Of a DNA stretch of 64,000 nt, positions 55,136 to 63,815 are shown piece after piece. Position 1 is the first letter of the stretch. Every line of letters begins with the position of its first letter. The notes beneath the pieces were generated by a model. That model was not told where the DNA came from, searched no databases, and saw only the letters and a program-made list of their open reading frames with translations. The translations under genes and the position numbers were made by a program. This DNA is from Pseudonocardia acidicola (lineage in GTDB: Bacteria > Actinomycetota > Actinomycetes > Mycobacteriales > Pseudonocardiaceae), in contig NZ_JAAXLA010000001.1 of assembly GCF_012911935.1 (NCBI RefSeq), forward strand, positions 164,754 through 228,753. The letters are read 5' to 3'.

Positions 55136-55966
55136 TCACCCGGCGAGGCGCCAGGCCACCAGGCCGAACAGGACACCGAGGGAGTTGGTAGCCCAGTGCA
55201 TGCCGGCACTGGCCAGCACGCTGCCGCTGCGGCGGCGCAGCTCGCCGGCGACCGCCCCACCCAGTGCGGTGAAGGCCACCGTGGCGACCACGACGAGTGG
55301 GCGGCCCCCACCGCCGAGCACCGCCGAGACGCCCGGATTGGCTGCGGCCAGATGCAGCGACGGCAGGATGTGCCAGAGCCCGAACGCCACCGAGGTGGTG
55401 GCCAGCACCCGCCATCCGCGGGTGTGCCGGGCCAGCGCTGCCCACAGCACCGAGCGGAAGGCGATCTCCTCGAGCAGCACCGTGCCGATCGGGATGATCA
55501 CCAATGCCGAGAGCAGCGCCCCGGACACGGGCAGGTGGTAGCGGGTGTCCAGAAAAGCCGATCGGCTCCCGGGCAGCAGCACTCCGATCAGGTAGGCGGC
55601 GGCGACGACAAGGCTCGCGCCGAGCCCCCAGTACGCCCCCGACCGCCACCGGTCCCGCCCGAGCCCCAACTGCGCCCAGCCCAGGCCGGTCAGCCGTGCC
55701 CACACCAGCAGGGCGCCCGCTGCCGCAGGCGCGAACCACCACCACGCCGGGGCCAGCACGTGCTGCACGACGTTGATCCCGGCCAGCACGGCGACGACCA
55801 CCGCGCTCGCCCCGTCGCCGGGCAGTCGGCGGACCGGTGTCCCGATCGCCGCCGGTCGGGGTTCACGCCGCAGGGTCCTCCATGTTGCCGGGCTGGTGCG
55901 TACCGCCGCTGTCGGGGCTCGCCACCGTGGCACGACACGCGGGTGAGTGGGTGTCGTGGCGGACAC
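55136..55966 (-). CDS. CPBP-family intramembrane metalloprotease
   Basis: A 276-aa membrane protein with the three CAAX-protease/bacteriocin-processing motifs: EE..R in TVLLEEIAFRSVLWAAL, the His in FGLWHILPSLH, and ASAGMHWATNSLGV. About eight helices. GTG 55966 follows AGGGGGA; a shorter start is possible. It ends 12 bases before the hydrolase, so the two form an operon. Confidence 0.82.
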   Translation of the reverse strand: MSATTPTHPRVVPRWRAPTAAVRTSPATWRTLRREPRPAAIGTPVRRLPGDGASAVVVAVLAGINVVQHVLAPAWWWFAPAAAGALLVWARLTGLGWAQLGLGRDRWRSGAYWGLGASLVVAAAYLIGVLLPGSRSAFLDTRYHLPVSGALLSALVIIPIGTVLLEEIAFRSVLWAALARHTRGWRVLATTSVAFGLWHILPSLHLAAANPGVSAVLGGGGRPLVVVATVAFTALGGAVAGELRRRSGSVLASAGMHWATNSLGVLFGLVAWRLAG

Positions 55967-56154
55967 GGCAGTCCCCCTGTGCGGCTCCGCCGCGGGCACG
56001 ACGCGGCTTCGAACCAGTGTGCACCGATTCGCCGGTCGGCGTAACTCGACGGGACGAGGTGTCCGAGGGCCCGCAGAGGCACGGAGGTCCGCGGACGTGG
56101 GGACCGAGCGCCTCTGTCGACCAGTTCCTCCATGCTGAGTGTCCGGGCGAGCCG
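55967..56154. other. Control region of the CPBP gene, no gene seen
   Basis: No reading frame here is convincing. The region probably carries the promoter of the protease/hydrolase pair. Confidence 0.35.
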
Positions 56155-56317
56155 GCAGATGCTCGTCCAGGCACTTCGGCGCGCGCACGTCCCCGGCGAG
56201 GATCAGGAGCCGGATGGCGTGCCGGCGGATGTAGGGCGCAAGTACCTCGGCCACCCGGGTGGCGTTGTGCTCCCAGGAGTCCTCGGCCCGGTGGCGCCGA
56301 CCTCGCCTGGCATACCG
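56155..56317 (-). pseudogene. Fragment of a Vms1/eRF1-like (baeRF) protein
   Basis: The minus strand reads RHRAEDSWEHNATRVAEVLA and AIRLLILAGDVRAPKCLDEH, the centre of the Vms1-type peptidyl-tRNA hydrolase/baeRF family (typically W..NA..VA...L....I..LV.AGDVRA). No upstream or downstream portion is present. Confidence 0.5.
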
Positions 56318-56406
56318 GGCCCTGCTCCAGAACCGACGGAGTCGCTTGACACCTGGGTCTCTCATCGAACCGTCTCGATGGGGACGTTCCTGTCACAGCG
56401 CACACC

Positions 56407-56613
56407 TTGGGGAAGCGAACCCTCGAGGTCGGAGGGGCGAAAAAACGCCCGGCGCTCGGGCTGGTCGACGCCGTCGAGGACGCGCAGCTGCTCGTGATCG
56501 GGAGTCCCCGCCGCGGCGAGCCACCCGGAATGCACCTGGGATCGGTCGTCTTGTGCATGCACCACGCGCCCTGCCCGGTCGTCGTCGTCCGGGGCCAACA
56601 CGCGGGGCGCTGA
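56407..56613 (+). pseudogene. C-terminal fragment of a universal stress protein
   Basis: The frame reads ALGLVDAVEDAQLLVIGSPR, PGMHLGSVVLCMHHAPCPVV and a stop at 56611-56613. This is the ATP-binding end of UspA (G-2x-G-9x-G-(S/T) region and the final VVVVR strand). The N-terminal half is missing. 56614-57044 that follows shows no gene. Confidence 0.6.
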
Positions 56614-57044
56614 CACGGGTATCGACAGATCCGGACGGGTGCAGCGGTAGAGAACCCGACCACCCCCGCCCTGGTCAGGAAGCCGTCCCGAACCTCGTGA
56701 ACCCGCCGGCGGATCCGACGGTGTCCCGGTCGTCGTACATGCCGTCGACTTCGGTCGACGGCTGTGGCCCGAGAGCGAGCGCGGATCACCCCCTGGGTAC
56801 GGCGGCCGGCTGGCCCGCCACTCGCGGAGGGAATTCACGGTTGACCCGCTCGGCACGGGACAGCCTCCTCTGCGGTGGTGTGGACTTCCCGCCGGCGCGC
56901 TGGACGCGGTTGGGGAGTCGATGGCCCGAGCAGCCGGGCATCGAGCGGGCAAGAGGCTCATCTACGTGGCGGTAGCCCGTCGGCCCACTTCGGACAGCAC
57001 CGTGCCAGCTCAGGCGGCGAAACGCGGCGGCCGAGCCGACGCGG

Positions 57045-57959
57045 TCAGCGTGCGGGTCGGTCGCGCCATGAGGCACGCAGTGCAACGGGGGCCATGTGCA
57101 GGACGGCCGCTCCGAGCGCGACCGAAGTGCCCACCACCCACGGGTCCGGGACGTGGGCGACGAGAGGAACCAGCGCGGTGGCCAGGGCCGGCGTGAGTGG
57201 CTCGGCCAGCACCGCGCAGAGTAGCGCCGCAACCGCGACCGCCACGGTTCCCGCGACCCATGCGGGCGGGATGACCGCGGCTGCCCCTGCCCCGACAACG
57301 CCCGCCGCTACGAGCAGCAGCCAGCGCCGAATACCGCTGCACAGCGGGCGGGCTCCGATGGTCACCCATTCGAAGCACGCAACGAGCAGCGGGGGCGCGA
57401 CCACGAGCGGGCGAAGCCCGATCAAGCCGGCTGCGGCAATGCATCCCACCGCGCACACCCCGAAGACCCCCAGGACGGGTGTGCTCCACCGGGCGGCAGC
57501 CTGCGGTTGCGACGGCCGCGGCGCCGTCATGGCCAGAACGGCACAGAGCAGCAACACCGCGACCGGGTAGGGCCAGCCACGAATGTCGAAGAGCACGGGC
57601 AGAACGGCCGCCGATAGCGCCGGAGCCAGTTGGCAGCGCACCGCCTGAAGGAGCGCCACTCCGAGAACGAGCGCGAGGACGGCCAGAACCCAGCGCGGAC
57701 CCGGCAGCCGCACGACCAACACACCCAGCAGGGCGCACGCGGGCGGGACCGTCGCGATCTGAACCCGGGATCTGAGCCACGCGGGCTTCTGCAGCACCCA
57801 GATGCCCAGCGCAAGCGCGATGCCCTCCGGGAACAACACGGCCGGCAGGTCGAAGACCTCCGCGGTCACCAGCATGGGAAGGGCGAGCAGGCACGGCAGC
57901 AGCATGCGGGCGCTGCCTGGGATCACCGGGAATCGCGGCGTGCGGGGATGTCCGGGCAT
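57045..57959 (-). CDS. Polytopic membrane protein of unknown function
   Basis: A 304-aa protein with eight to ten hydrophobic segments covering nearly its whole length (LLPCLLALPMLVTAEVFDLP, YPVAVLLLCAVLAM, LLLVAAGVVGAGAAAVIPPA). The layout is somewhat like the HPP family, but I cannot confirm that. Codon use looks normal for the genome. ATG 57959 is chosen over an earlier one at 58031 with a polar extension. Confidence 0.6.
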   Translation of the reverse strand: MPGHPRTPRFPVIPGSARMLLPCLLALPMLVTAEVFDLPAVLFPEGIALALGIWVLQKPAWLRSRVQIATVPPACALLGVLVVRLPGPRWVLAVLALVLGVALLQAVRCQLAPALSAAVLPVLFDIRGWPYPVAVLLLCAVLAMTAPRPSQPQAAARWSTPVLGVFGVCAVGCIAAAGLIGLRPLVVAPPLLVACFEWVTIGARPLCSGIRRWLLLVAAGVVGAGAAAVIPPAWVAGTVAVAVAALLCAVLAEPLTPALATALVPLVAHVPDPWVVGTSVALGAAVLHMAPVALRASWRDRPAR

Positions 57960-58138
57960 GACGCGCAGGAGCCTAGCCTGCCTCGCCAGCGCGGGACTGT
58001 GGGCGAGCTCGCCGCGTCGCGGGACCTGCACTGGTCATCCGCGTCGTCAGCCGGCGCACGGCGCCCTGCCGGGACCCGTCCGGGCGGTGAGTGTGAGCAA
58101 CCGGCCCCACTGACGAGGCGGGGCTTCGACGGCGCCGG

Positions 58139-58360
58139 TCAAGCCGACGTCCGTTGGAGCCGCAGCGCGAGCGTGGGGCAGATGGCGACCGTCCGGCGGG
58201 CCTGCGCCAGCAGCGCGGTGGGCACCGGGCCGGGGTCGGGCAGCGGGTAGCCCCACTCGTCGAGGTCGATGAGCTCGGGCAGCAGCTCGGCACACAGGCC
58301 GTGCCCGACGCAGGCGACCGGGTCGATCCGCAGCGTCGGTTCGCCGCCGTGTCCGGCCAC
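58139..58360 (-). CDS. Single-cluster ferredoxin (3Fe-4S type)
   Basis: A 73-aa ferredoxin with Cys17 and Cys23 in ACVGHGLC and Cys61 before Pro in AICPTLAL. Three cysteines with C-x5-C and a distant CP fit the 3Fe-4S ferredoxins of actinobacteria. It begins one base after the NuoF-like stop (GTG 58360), so it is the last gene of the redox operon and probably the electron carrier or an extra cluster for it. Confidence 0.88.
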   Translation of the reverse strand: MAGHGGEPTLRIDPVACVGHGLCAELLPELIDLDEWGYPLPDPGPVPTALLAQARRTVAICPTLALRLQRTSA

Positions 58361-58361
58361 C

Positions 58362-59672
58362 TCAGCGCCGTGCCGGGATCGGGAACAGCGGCGGGTCGCC
58401 CGCCCCGGGGCAGGGGCGTCCCTGCAGGTGGTCGTGCAGGTCGGCGGCGAACACCCGGAGAGCGCTCGCGGTGAGCCGGGCCGCTCCGTCGGGGTGGGCG
58501 CAGGCTCCGCGCCCGGGTATCACCTCGAGGCGTCGGTGCAGCCGCGCGAGTGCGGCGGGGGCGCTGCGGCGGCAGGCCACGATGTCGGTGAGGTCGGTGG
58601 CGATCGCGGGCAGCCCGAAGGTGCAGGGGCCGCACTGCTGCGCGGACTCGGCGGCCAGGTAGCGGAGCAGGTGCGCGGTCTGGGCGAGGCCGCAGGCGCC
58701 GGTGGGCAGGGCCAGCAGCACGGCGACCCCGAGGGCTGCTCCGGCGGTGCGCATGCCCTCATGGCTCAACGGCGCGTCCAGCGAGCGCGGGACCGGGAGC
58801 CAGCTTCCGGCGTAGCCGCCGGCCAGGACGGCTGGCACCGGCGTGGCCGGGCCACCCGCGCGCTGCAGAGCCGCACCGAGTGCGGTCCCGCCCGCGACCT
58901 CGTACACGCCGGGACGACGGACGGCGCCCCCGACCGTGACCAGCAGCGTTCCGGGTAGCTCCGGGGTGCCCGCGGCGCGGAACCAGCGGGCGCCGAAACG
59001 GGCGACGAGGGCCAGGTGGGCGAGGGTTTCGACGTTGTCGACCAGGGTCGGTCGCCCGTTGACCCCGCGCTCGGAGGGCCGTGGCGGGGTGCTGGTGGGG
59101 CGGGCGTCGCCGGTGTTGAGGAATCGGACGAGCGCCGACTCCTCGCTGGCGACGTACCGCGCGGGCACGGCGACCAGGCGGACCGGCACCGGATCGTCGC
59201 GTTCGGCGATCGCACCGGCCAGCGTGCTCAGCGCGGCGGCCCCGTCGTGCACGCAGACGACGGCCTCCGAGGCACCCAGTGCGTGTGCGGCCAGCACGGC
59301 GCCGTCGAGCACGAGGTGCGGGGCGAGGTCGAGGAGCGCGGCGTCCTTCGCGCTGGCCGGCTCGCCTTCGCAGCCGTTGGCCAGGACCACCGGCCGGCGA
59401 CCGCTCGCGGCGGCCGCGAGCTTGCGCGCGGTGGGGAAGCCCGCGCCACCCCGTCCGCGCAGGCCCGCCGCGGTGACCTCGTCGATCAACCCGGTCGGCC
59501 GTCCGGGCCGGCCGGCCAGCGGCAGTGGACCGTAGCGGCGACGGTGCTCCGCGAGGTCGGCGGGTGCGCCCGTCTCGTGCCACCCGGCGAGCAGCCGCGG
59601 GCCGGTGGCGGGCAGGACCGGGGTTCCGGCCATCGCGGCGTACGTGGGCCCGGTCGTCGGCGGAGGATTCAT
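58362..59672 (-). CDS. NuoF-like FMN/Fe-S flavoprotein
   Basis: A 436-aa protein like the 51-kDa subunit of complex I. The FMN-binding loop GRGGAGFPTARKL is near 73-85, the acidic NGCEGEPASAKD near 98-109, an SLBB domain at about 240-310, and a C-terminal Fe-S region (SAQQCGPCTFG, then GRGACAHPDG). Normal NuoF has four cysteines there; only three are clear here, so the cluster may be altered. It should move electrons between NAD(P)H and a partner. ATG 59672 overlaps the upstream stop as ATGA. Confidence 0.85.
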   Translation of the reverse strand: MNPPPTTGPTYAAMAGTPVLPATGPRLLAGWHETGAPADLAEHRRRYGPLPLAGRPGRPTGLIDEVTAAGLRGRGGAGFPTARKLAAAASGRRPVVLANGCEGEPASAKDAALLDLAPHLVLDGAVLAAHALGASEAVVCVHDGAAALSTLAGAIAERDDPVPVRLVAVPARYVASEESALVRFLNTGDARPTSTPPRPSERGVNGRPTLVDNVETLAHLALVARFGARWFRAAGTPELPGTLLVTVGGAVRRPGVYEVAGGTALGAALQRAGGPATPVPAVLAGGYAGSWLPVPRSLDAPLSHEGMRTAGAALGVAVLLALPTGACGLAQTAHLLRYLAAESAQQCGPCTFGLPAIATDLTDIVACRRSAPAALARLHRRLEVIPGRGACAHPDGAARLTASALRVFAADLHDHLQGRPCPGAGDPPLFPIPARR

Positions 59673-60226
59673 CGCCTGATCACCTCGGCCCGGCCCGCCT
59701 CGGCTGCGGGTGCGGCGAGCACCCGCCAGAACAGCCCACCGGCGACCAGCACGACACACCCCACCGTCAGCCCCAACACCCACGGGGTCCGGATGTCCTG
59801 GCCGCCGATACCGAGCCCGTGGACGACCGCGACCGGCCAGCACGCGTAGCTGGCCCAGTGCGCCGCCCGCCAGGTCCGCAGCCCGATCCGGGTGCGCAGC
59901 AGGCTGGACACGACCAGCGCGATCAGCAGTTCGATGGCCACCACACCGAGCCCGAGCCAGAACGTCCGGTAGCTGGACGCGAACGGCACCACGGTGTCGA
60001 TCCAGCGGATGCCCGCGTAGGGGTCGATCACCGCGGTGGACACGTGCACCGCGAGGAAGGCCAGCGTGATCAGCGACAGGTTGCGGTGCAACTGGGCCAG
60101 CACGAACCGGGGCCAGCCGGGCGCGGCGAAGCGCACCACACCGGTGATACCCAGCAGCATGGTGCCGGTCAGGAGCAGCAGCGCGACCAGCCCCGACGAG
60201 CGGCTGGCGTACCAGAGCGCCTGCAT
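59669..60226 (-). CDS. Ferric-reductase-like haem membrane protein
   Basis: A 185-aa protein with about six helices and conserved histidines in them (AQLHRNLSLITLAFLAVHVS, AAHWASYACWPVAVVHGLGI), as in the ferric-reductase/cytochrome b fold that passes electrons across the membrane through two haems. There is no cytoplasmic flavin domain, which the NuoF-like neighbour may supply. ATG 60226 overlaps the apbE stop (TGATG). Confidence 0.85.
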   Translation of the reverse strand: MQALWYASRSSGLVALLLLTGTMLLGITGVVRFAAPGWPRFVLAQLHRNLSLITLAFLAVHVSTAVIDPYAGIRWIDTVVPFASSYRTFWLGLGVVAIELLIALVVSSLLRTRIGLRTWRAAHWASYACWPVAVVHGLGIGGQDIRTPWVLGLTVGCVVLVAGGLFWRVLAAPAAEAGRAEVIRR

Positions 60227-61173
60227 CAGCCGGTCCCCGCCCCGGCGGGCGCGCCGGCCGGCCACCCGGCCACCGTGCACACCCGGCCGCCGTCAGCGAC
60301 CAACCGGGCGGGCAGGCCGCGCTCGGCCAGCCACCCCGGAGCGGACGCACCGAGCACCACCGACGCCGTGCTCGCGATGTTCGCATCGACACAGGACGCG
60401 GCCGCGACGCTGACGGCCCGCCAGCCGCCCGGCGCGGCACCGGTGCGGGGATCGACGATGTGGTGCACCACCTCGCCGCCACGCCGCCACCGGCGCCGGG
60501 TGGTCCCGGAGGTCGCCAGCCCGCCGGACACGATCGCGACCGTCTGGCCCCCGTCGGGGTCGGGACGGGTGTGGTCGTCACCGACCAGCACCCGCCAGCC
60601 GTCCGCCGGATGCGGGCCGGCGACGGCGAGGTCACCGCCCAGGCTCACCAGCACACCGCAGCCGGCCGTGTCGGCGATCCGTGCCGCCGCCCGGTCGGCC
60701 GCAAGCGCTTTCGCGGTGGCCCCGAGGTCGAGGGCGATTCCGCGGGGCAGCAGCACCTCACGGCGGCGCGGGTTCCAGCCGATCCGCCACCACCCCGGCG
60801 CCGGCAGCGGGACGACGGCCGGGCCGTCCACCGGCAGAGCTGCGAAGTCGCGGTCGTAGCCGATGGCCGCCATCGTGGTCCCGACGGTGGGATCGACCAG
60901 GCCGTCGGTGAGCTCAGCCGCGCGCAGCGCGGTGTCCAGGATCTCGGCGAGCAGCGGGCTCACCGGCACGGGGGATCCGGCGGTGCGTTCCAGCCCGCGG
61001 ATCTCGGAATCGGCTCGGAACCGGCTGCAGGCCCGGTCGAGGTCGGCGAGGTGGGCACGCAGCACCGCCGCCGCCACGGGCGCGGCCGCAGGTTCGGTGA
61101 CCAGCAGCACCGCCGTGGTCCCGATCGCCGGGAACCGCACCTCGGTCACGGTGTCGGCCACGGCAGCGGTCAT
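60226..61173 (-). CDS. apbE: FAD:protein FMN transferase ApbE
   Basis: Attaches FMN to Thr/Ser of exported redox proteins. The 315-aa product has FPAIGTTAVLLV at its start, SRFRADSEI near 51-59, the Mg-binding ALDLGATAKALAAD near 147-160, SLGGDLAVAG, and HHIVDPRTGAAP. There is no obvious signal peptide, so it may act in the cytoplasm or use another export route. A flavinylation target with a (S/T)GAT motif is not visible in the operon. Confidence 0.92.
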   Translation of the reverse strand: MTAAVADTVTEVRFPAIGTTAVLLVTEPAAAPVAAAVLRAHLADLDRACSRFRADSEIRGLERTAGSPVPVSPLLAEILDTALRAAELTDGLVDPTVGTTMAAIGYDRDFAALPVDGPAVVPLPAPGWWRIGWNPRRREVLLPRGIALDLGATAKALAADRAAARIADTAGCGVLVSLGGDLAVAGPHPADGWRVLVGDDHTRPDPDGGQTVAIVSGGLATSGTTRRRWRRGGEVVHHIVDPRTGAAPGGWRAVSVAAASCVDANIASTASVVLGASAPGWLAERGLPARLVADGGRVCTVAGWPAGAPAGAGTG

Positions 61174-61523
61174 GAGGCACCCGACAGGGCGTGCGAGCCG
61201 CCCCCGCGCGAGTGCCGCGGGACCACCACCGGGGGTTGCAGGCCCTGGTCACTCCCTTGTTGTCCGTCCTGGGGGGAGTACTGCGGAGCGGGGTACTGCG
61301 CCGCGTCCGGCGACCCTGCCTGCGCCCCCGGCGCGGGCCCCTGCTCCGGATCGGGGACGGTCGTGGTGGCAGCGGTCGACGCGGTGGCGGGGCCCTGCGC
61401 CAGCAGGGCGGCGATCACCGCCGCGGCCAGGCCACCGCCCGCAGCGGTCCAGCGTGTCACCTGGCCGACCCGGTGTCGGCCGCGTTCGCGGTCGGCCACC
61501 AGGGCCCGTTGGGAGCGATTCAC
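61170..61523 (-). CDS. Small exported Pro/Gln-rich protein
   Basis: A 117-aa protein: a basic N-terminus, one hydrophobic helix (GGGLAAAVIAALLAQG, about 31-46), and a low-complexity Pro/Gln/Gly tail without a recognised domain. It overlaps apbE as ATGA. It may be an anchor or partner of the redox complex. GTG 61523 follows GGAG. It is first in the operon and divergent from the response regulator. Confidence 0.7.
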   Translation of the reverse strand: MNRSQRALVADRERGRHRVGQVTRWTAAGGGLAAAVIAALLAQGPATASTAATTTVPDPEQGPAPGAQAGSPDAAQYPAPQYSPQDGQQGSDQGLQPPVVVPRHSRGGGSHALSGAS

Positions 61524-61622
61524 GGCTCCAGCCTTCGCCGGATTTCTTGGAGAATCCTGGGACGGTGGGTGGCGCGGCGCTGTCGCGTCAGCCTCTGGCG
61601 GGGTGGGTCCGGGGGGACGAAG

Positions 61623-62339
61623 ATGGCCGCCGTGGACGCGACCGCACAGGCGGTCACCGGCCGGGTTCGGCTGTTGCTCGTCGAGGACGAACCCGAGCTC
61701 AGCGCGATGCTCGCCGCTCTGTTCACCGACGAGGGCTACCGCGTCGATGTCGCTGCCGACGGCCAGCGCGGCCTGCACCTCGGGCTCACCCGGCACTACG
61801 ACGTGATCGTTCTCGACCGCAGGCTACCGGCCATCGAGGGTCTCGATCTGATGGGCCGTTGGCGCCGCCACGGTGTCGTCACCCCGGTGCTGGTGCTCTC
61901 CGCGCTCGGCAGCCCGCCCGACCGGGTCGCCGGGCTCGACGCCGGCGCCGAGGACTACCTCGCCAAGCCCTTCGACGTCGACGAGCTGCTGGCCCGGCTG
62001 CGGGCACTGCGCCGCCGCCATCTCGACACCGCCCGGGTGCTGCCGGTCGGCGGCTACCGCCTCGACCTGGACACCCGCGAGGTCCTCCCGGAGCACGCCG
62101 GTGCGGGCACGGACCCGGTCCGGCTCTCGGGGCGGGAGTGCGAGCTGCTGGCCACGTTGGCCGTCCGGCCCGGGCAGGTGTTCAGCCGGGACAAGCTGCT
62201 CGCCGGCGTGTTCGCCGAGGCCGGGAGCCCGGTCGTCGTCGACACCTACGTGTACTACCTGCGGCGCAAGCTGGGCCGCGGCATCATCAGGACCGTGCGC
62301 GGCCGCGGCTACCAGCTGGGCCGGGACCCACGGCCATGA
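61623..62339 (+). CDS. OmpR-family response regulator
   Basis: A 238-aa response regulator. The receiver has LLLVEDEPELSAML, phospho-acceptor Asp65 (VIVLDRRLPA) and Lys115 (YLAKPFDVDE). The winged-HTH output has VRLSGRECELLATLAVRPGQ and VDTYVYYLRRKLG. ATG 61623 follows GGGGGACGA. It overlaps its kinase as ATGA and is divergent from the redox operon, which it may control. Confidence 0.94.
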   Translation: MAAVDATAQAVTGRVRLLLVEDEPELSAMLAALFTDEGYRVDVAADGQRGLHLGLTRHYDVIVLDRRLPAIEGLDLMGRWRRHGVVTPVLVLSALGSPPDRVAGLDAGAEDYLAKPFDVDELLARLRALRRRHLDTARVLPVGGYRLDLDTREVLPEHAGAGTDPVRLSGRECELLATLAVRPGQVFSRDKLLAGVFAEAGSPVVVDTYVYYLRRKLGRGIIRTVRGRGYQLGRDPRP

Positions 62340-63580
62340 CCCGGCCCCCCAACTCCGAATCCGCGTTGGTGCGCCGCGCGGCGCTCCGGCTCGGCCTGCA
62401 GGCCGCGCTGCTCGCCTCGATGATCGTCGTGCTGCTGTGCGCCGTGGCCGTGGCCGTGGTGGTCACGAGCCAGCAGCATGCAGCCACCGCGCTGCTCCAT
62501 TCGGCTGTTGCCAGCGCCGACGACGTGATCGACCCACCCGCCGGTGCCTGGCTCGTCATGCGGAACCGGGCCGGGACGACGACCGTCAGTACGGGCCTGC
62601 CCACGGGGCTGCCCGACATCGGGGCCCTCGACAGAGTCGCCGCGAGCGGCGTCCCGGAATCCGCTTCGGTCCGTCTCCACGGAGTCGAGTACCGGATGGA
62701 GACGCTGCGCCAGCGCGACGGAACGGTCGTGCAGGGTGTGCTGGACCTCGCGGCCAACCACACCGAACGCGACCGGCTGATCGCCATGTTGTTGCTCTGC
62801 GGCGGCGTGGGCCTGCTCCTCGCCGCTGTGGCCGGGACCTGGTTGGGGTATCGGGCGCTGCGTCCGCTGTCGGCCGCCCTGGCTCTGCAGCGCCGGTTCG
62901 TCGCCGACGCCGGGCACGAGCTGCTCACCCCGGTGACCCTTCTCAACACCCGGGCTCAGCTGATCCGTCGGCGGCTGCACTCCCTGGAGACCGACAGCAA
63001 GGCCGACGCCGTGCTGCGCGACGTCGACGGTCTCGTCGCCGACAGCACCCGGCTCGGGGAGATCCTCGAAGACCTGCTGCTCGCCGCCGACCCGACCGCC
63101 GCGCGGGCCAGGCTGCCGGTGGACCTCACCGAGATCATCCGCGGGGTGCTCGCCGCGGCGGGCCCGGCGGCGGCCGAGCGGGGCATCGGGCTGACCGGGC
63201 CGCAAGCCGACACCCCACAGGTCCGGGTGCCCGGCTCGCCGGTCGCGCTGGGGCGTGCGGTCACCGCGCTTGTCGACAACGCGGTGCGCCACGCCATCCA
63301 CGAGGTCACCGTGGCGGTGCACGCCGGCAACGGGCAGGTCGCGGTCGACGTCCTCGACGACGGCTCCGGCATAGACGCCGAGTCGGCACCCCGGCTGTTC
63401 GAGCGCTTCGCCTCCGGCGGCGCCGGCCCGACCGACGGCAGACGGCACTATGGGCTCGGCCTGGCCCTGGTCAGTGAGATCGCCGCGGCCCACGGCGGTC
63501 GAGTCGAACTCCTTGCGCGGCCCGGGCCCGGCGCCGCCCTGCGCATCCAGCTCCCGAGTAGTGGCGCTCACCACAGATGA
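62336..63580 (+). CDS. Sensor histidine kinase
   Basis: A 414-aa kinase with two transmembrane helices (about 20-43 and 149-170) enclosing a short external sensor loop of about 105 residues. The phospho-acceptor His194 is in DAGHELLTPVTLL, with Leu where most kinases have Arg. The ATPase domain has VDNAVRHAIHEV (N box), DDGSGIDAES and HYGLGLALV. Coupled to the response regulator by ATGA. The signal is unknown; redox or envelope state is a guess from the neighbours. Confidence 0.93.
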   Translation: MTRPPNSESALVRRAALRLGLQAALLASMIVVLLCAVAVAVVVTSQQHAATALLHSAVASADDVIDPPAGAWLVMRNRAGTTTVSTGLPTGLPDIGALDRVAASGVPESASVRLHGVEYRMETLRQRDGTVVQGVLDLAANHTERDRLIAMLLLCGGVGLLLAAVAGTWLGYRALRPLSAALALQRRFVADAGHELLTPVTLLNTRAQLIRRRLHSLETDSKADAVLRDVDGLVADSTRLGEILEDLLLAADPTAARARLPVDLTEIIRGVLAAAGPAAAERGIGLTGPQADTPQVRVPGSPVALGRAVTALVDNAVRHAIHEVTVAVHAGNGQVAVDVLDDGSGIDAESAPRLFERFASGGAGPTDGRRHYGLGLALVSEIAAAHGGRVELLARPGPGAALRIQLPSSGAHHR

Positions 63581-63815
63581 ACGTTCCCCGACGAGCCGTC
63601 GCCATCTGCCAGCCCACCAGCCCGGACGCGGTCCGTCACAGCTGGGGCGCCGGGACTGGGCCGACTAGGCCACTGAAGTGATGGTCCTTCCCCACGGCGG
63701 TGACGGCTCGTAACGTCCGACGCCGCGCGCCGTGGACCCGTGCCTCCCCACACGGTCGGCGCCGCCACAGCCCCGCCATGCGTGCTGGCCGTGGTCCACC
63801 CCCGAACGGAGCATC

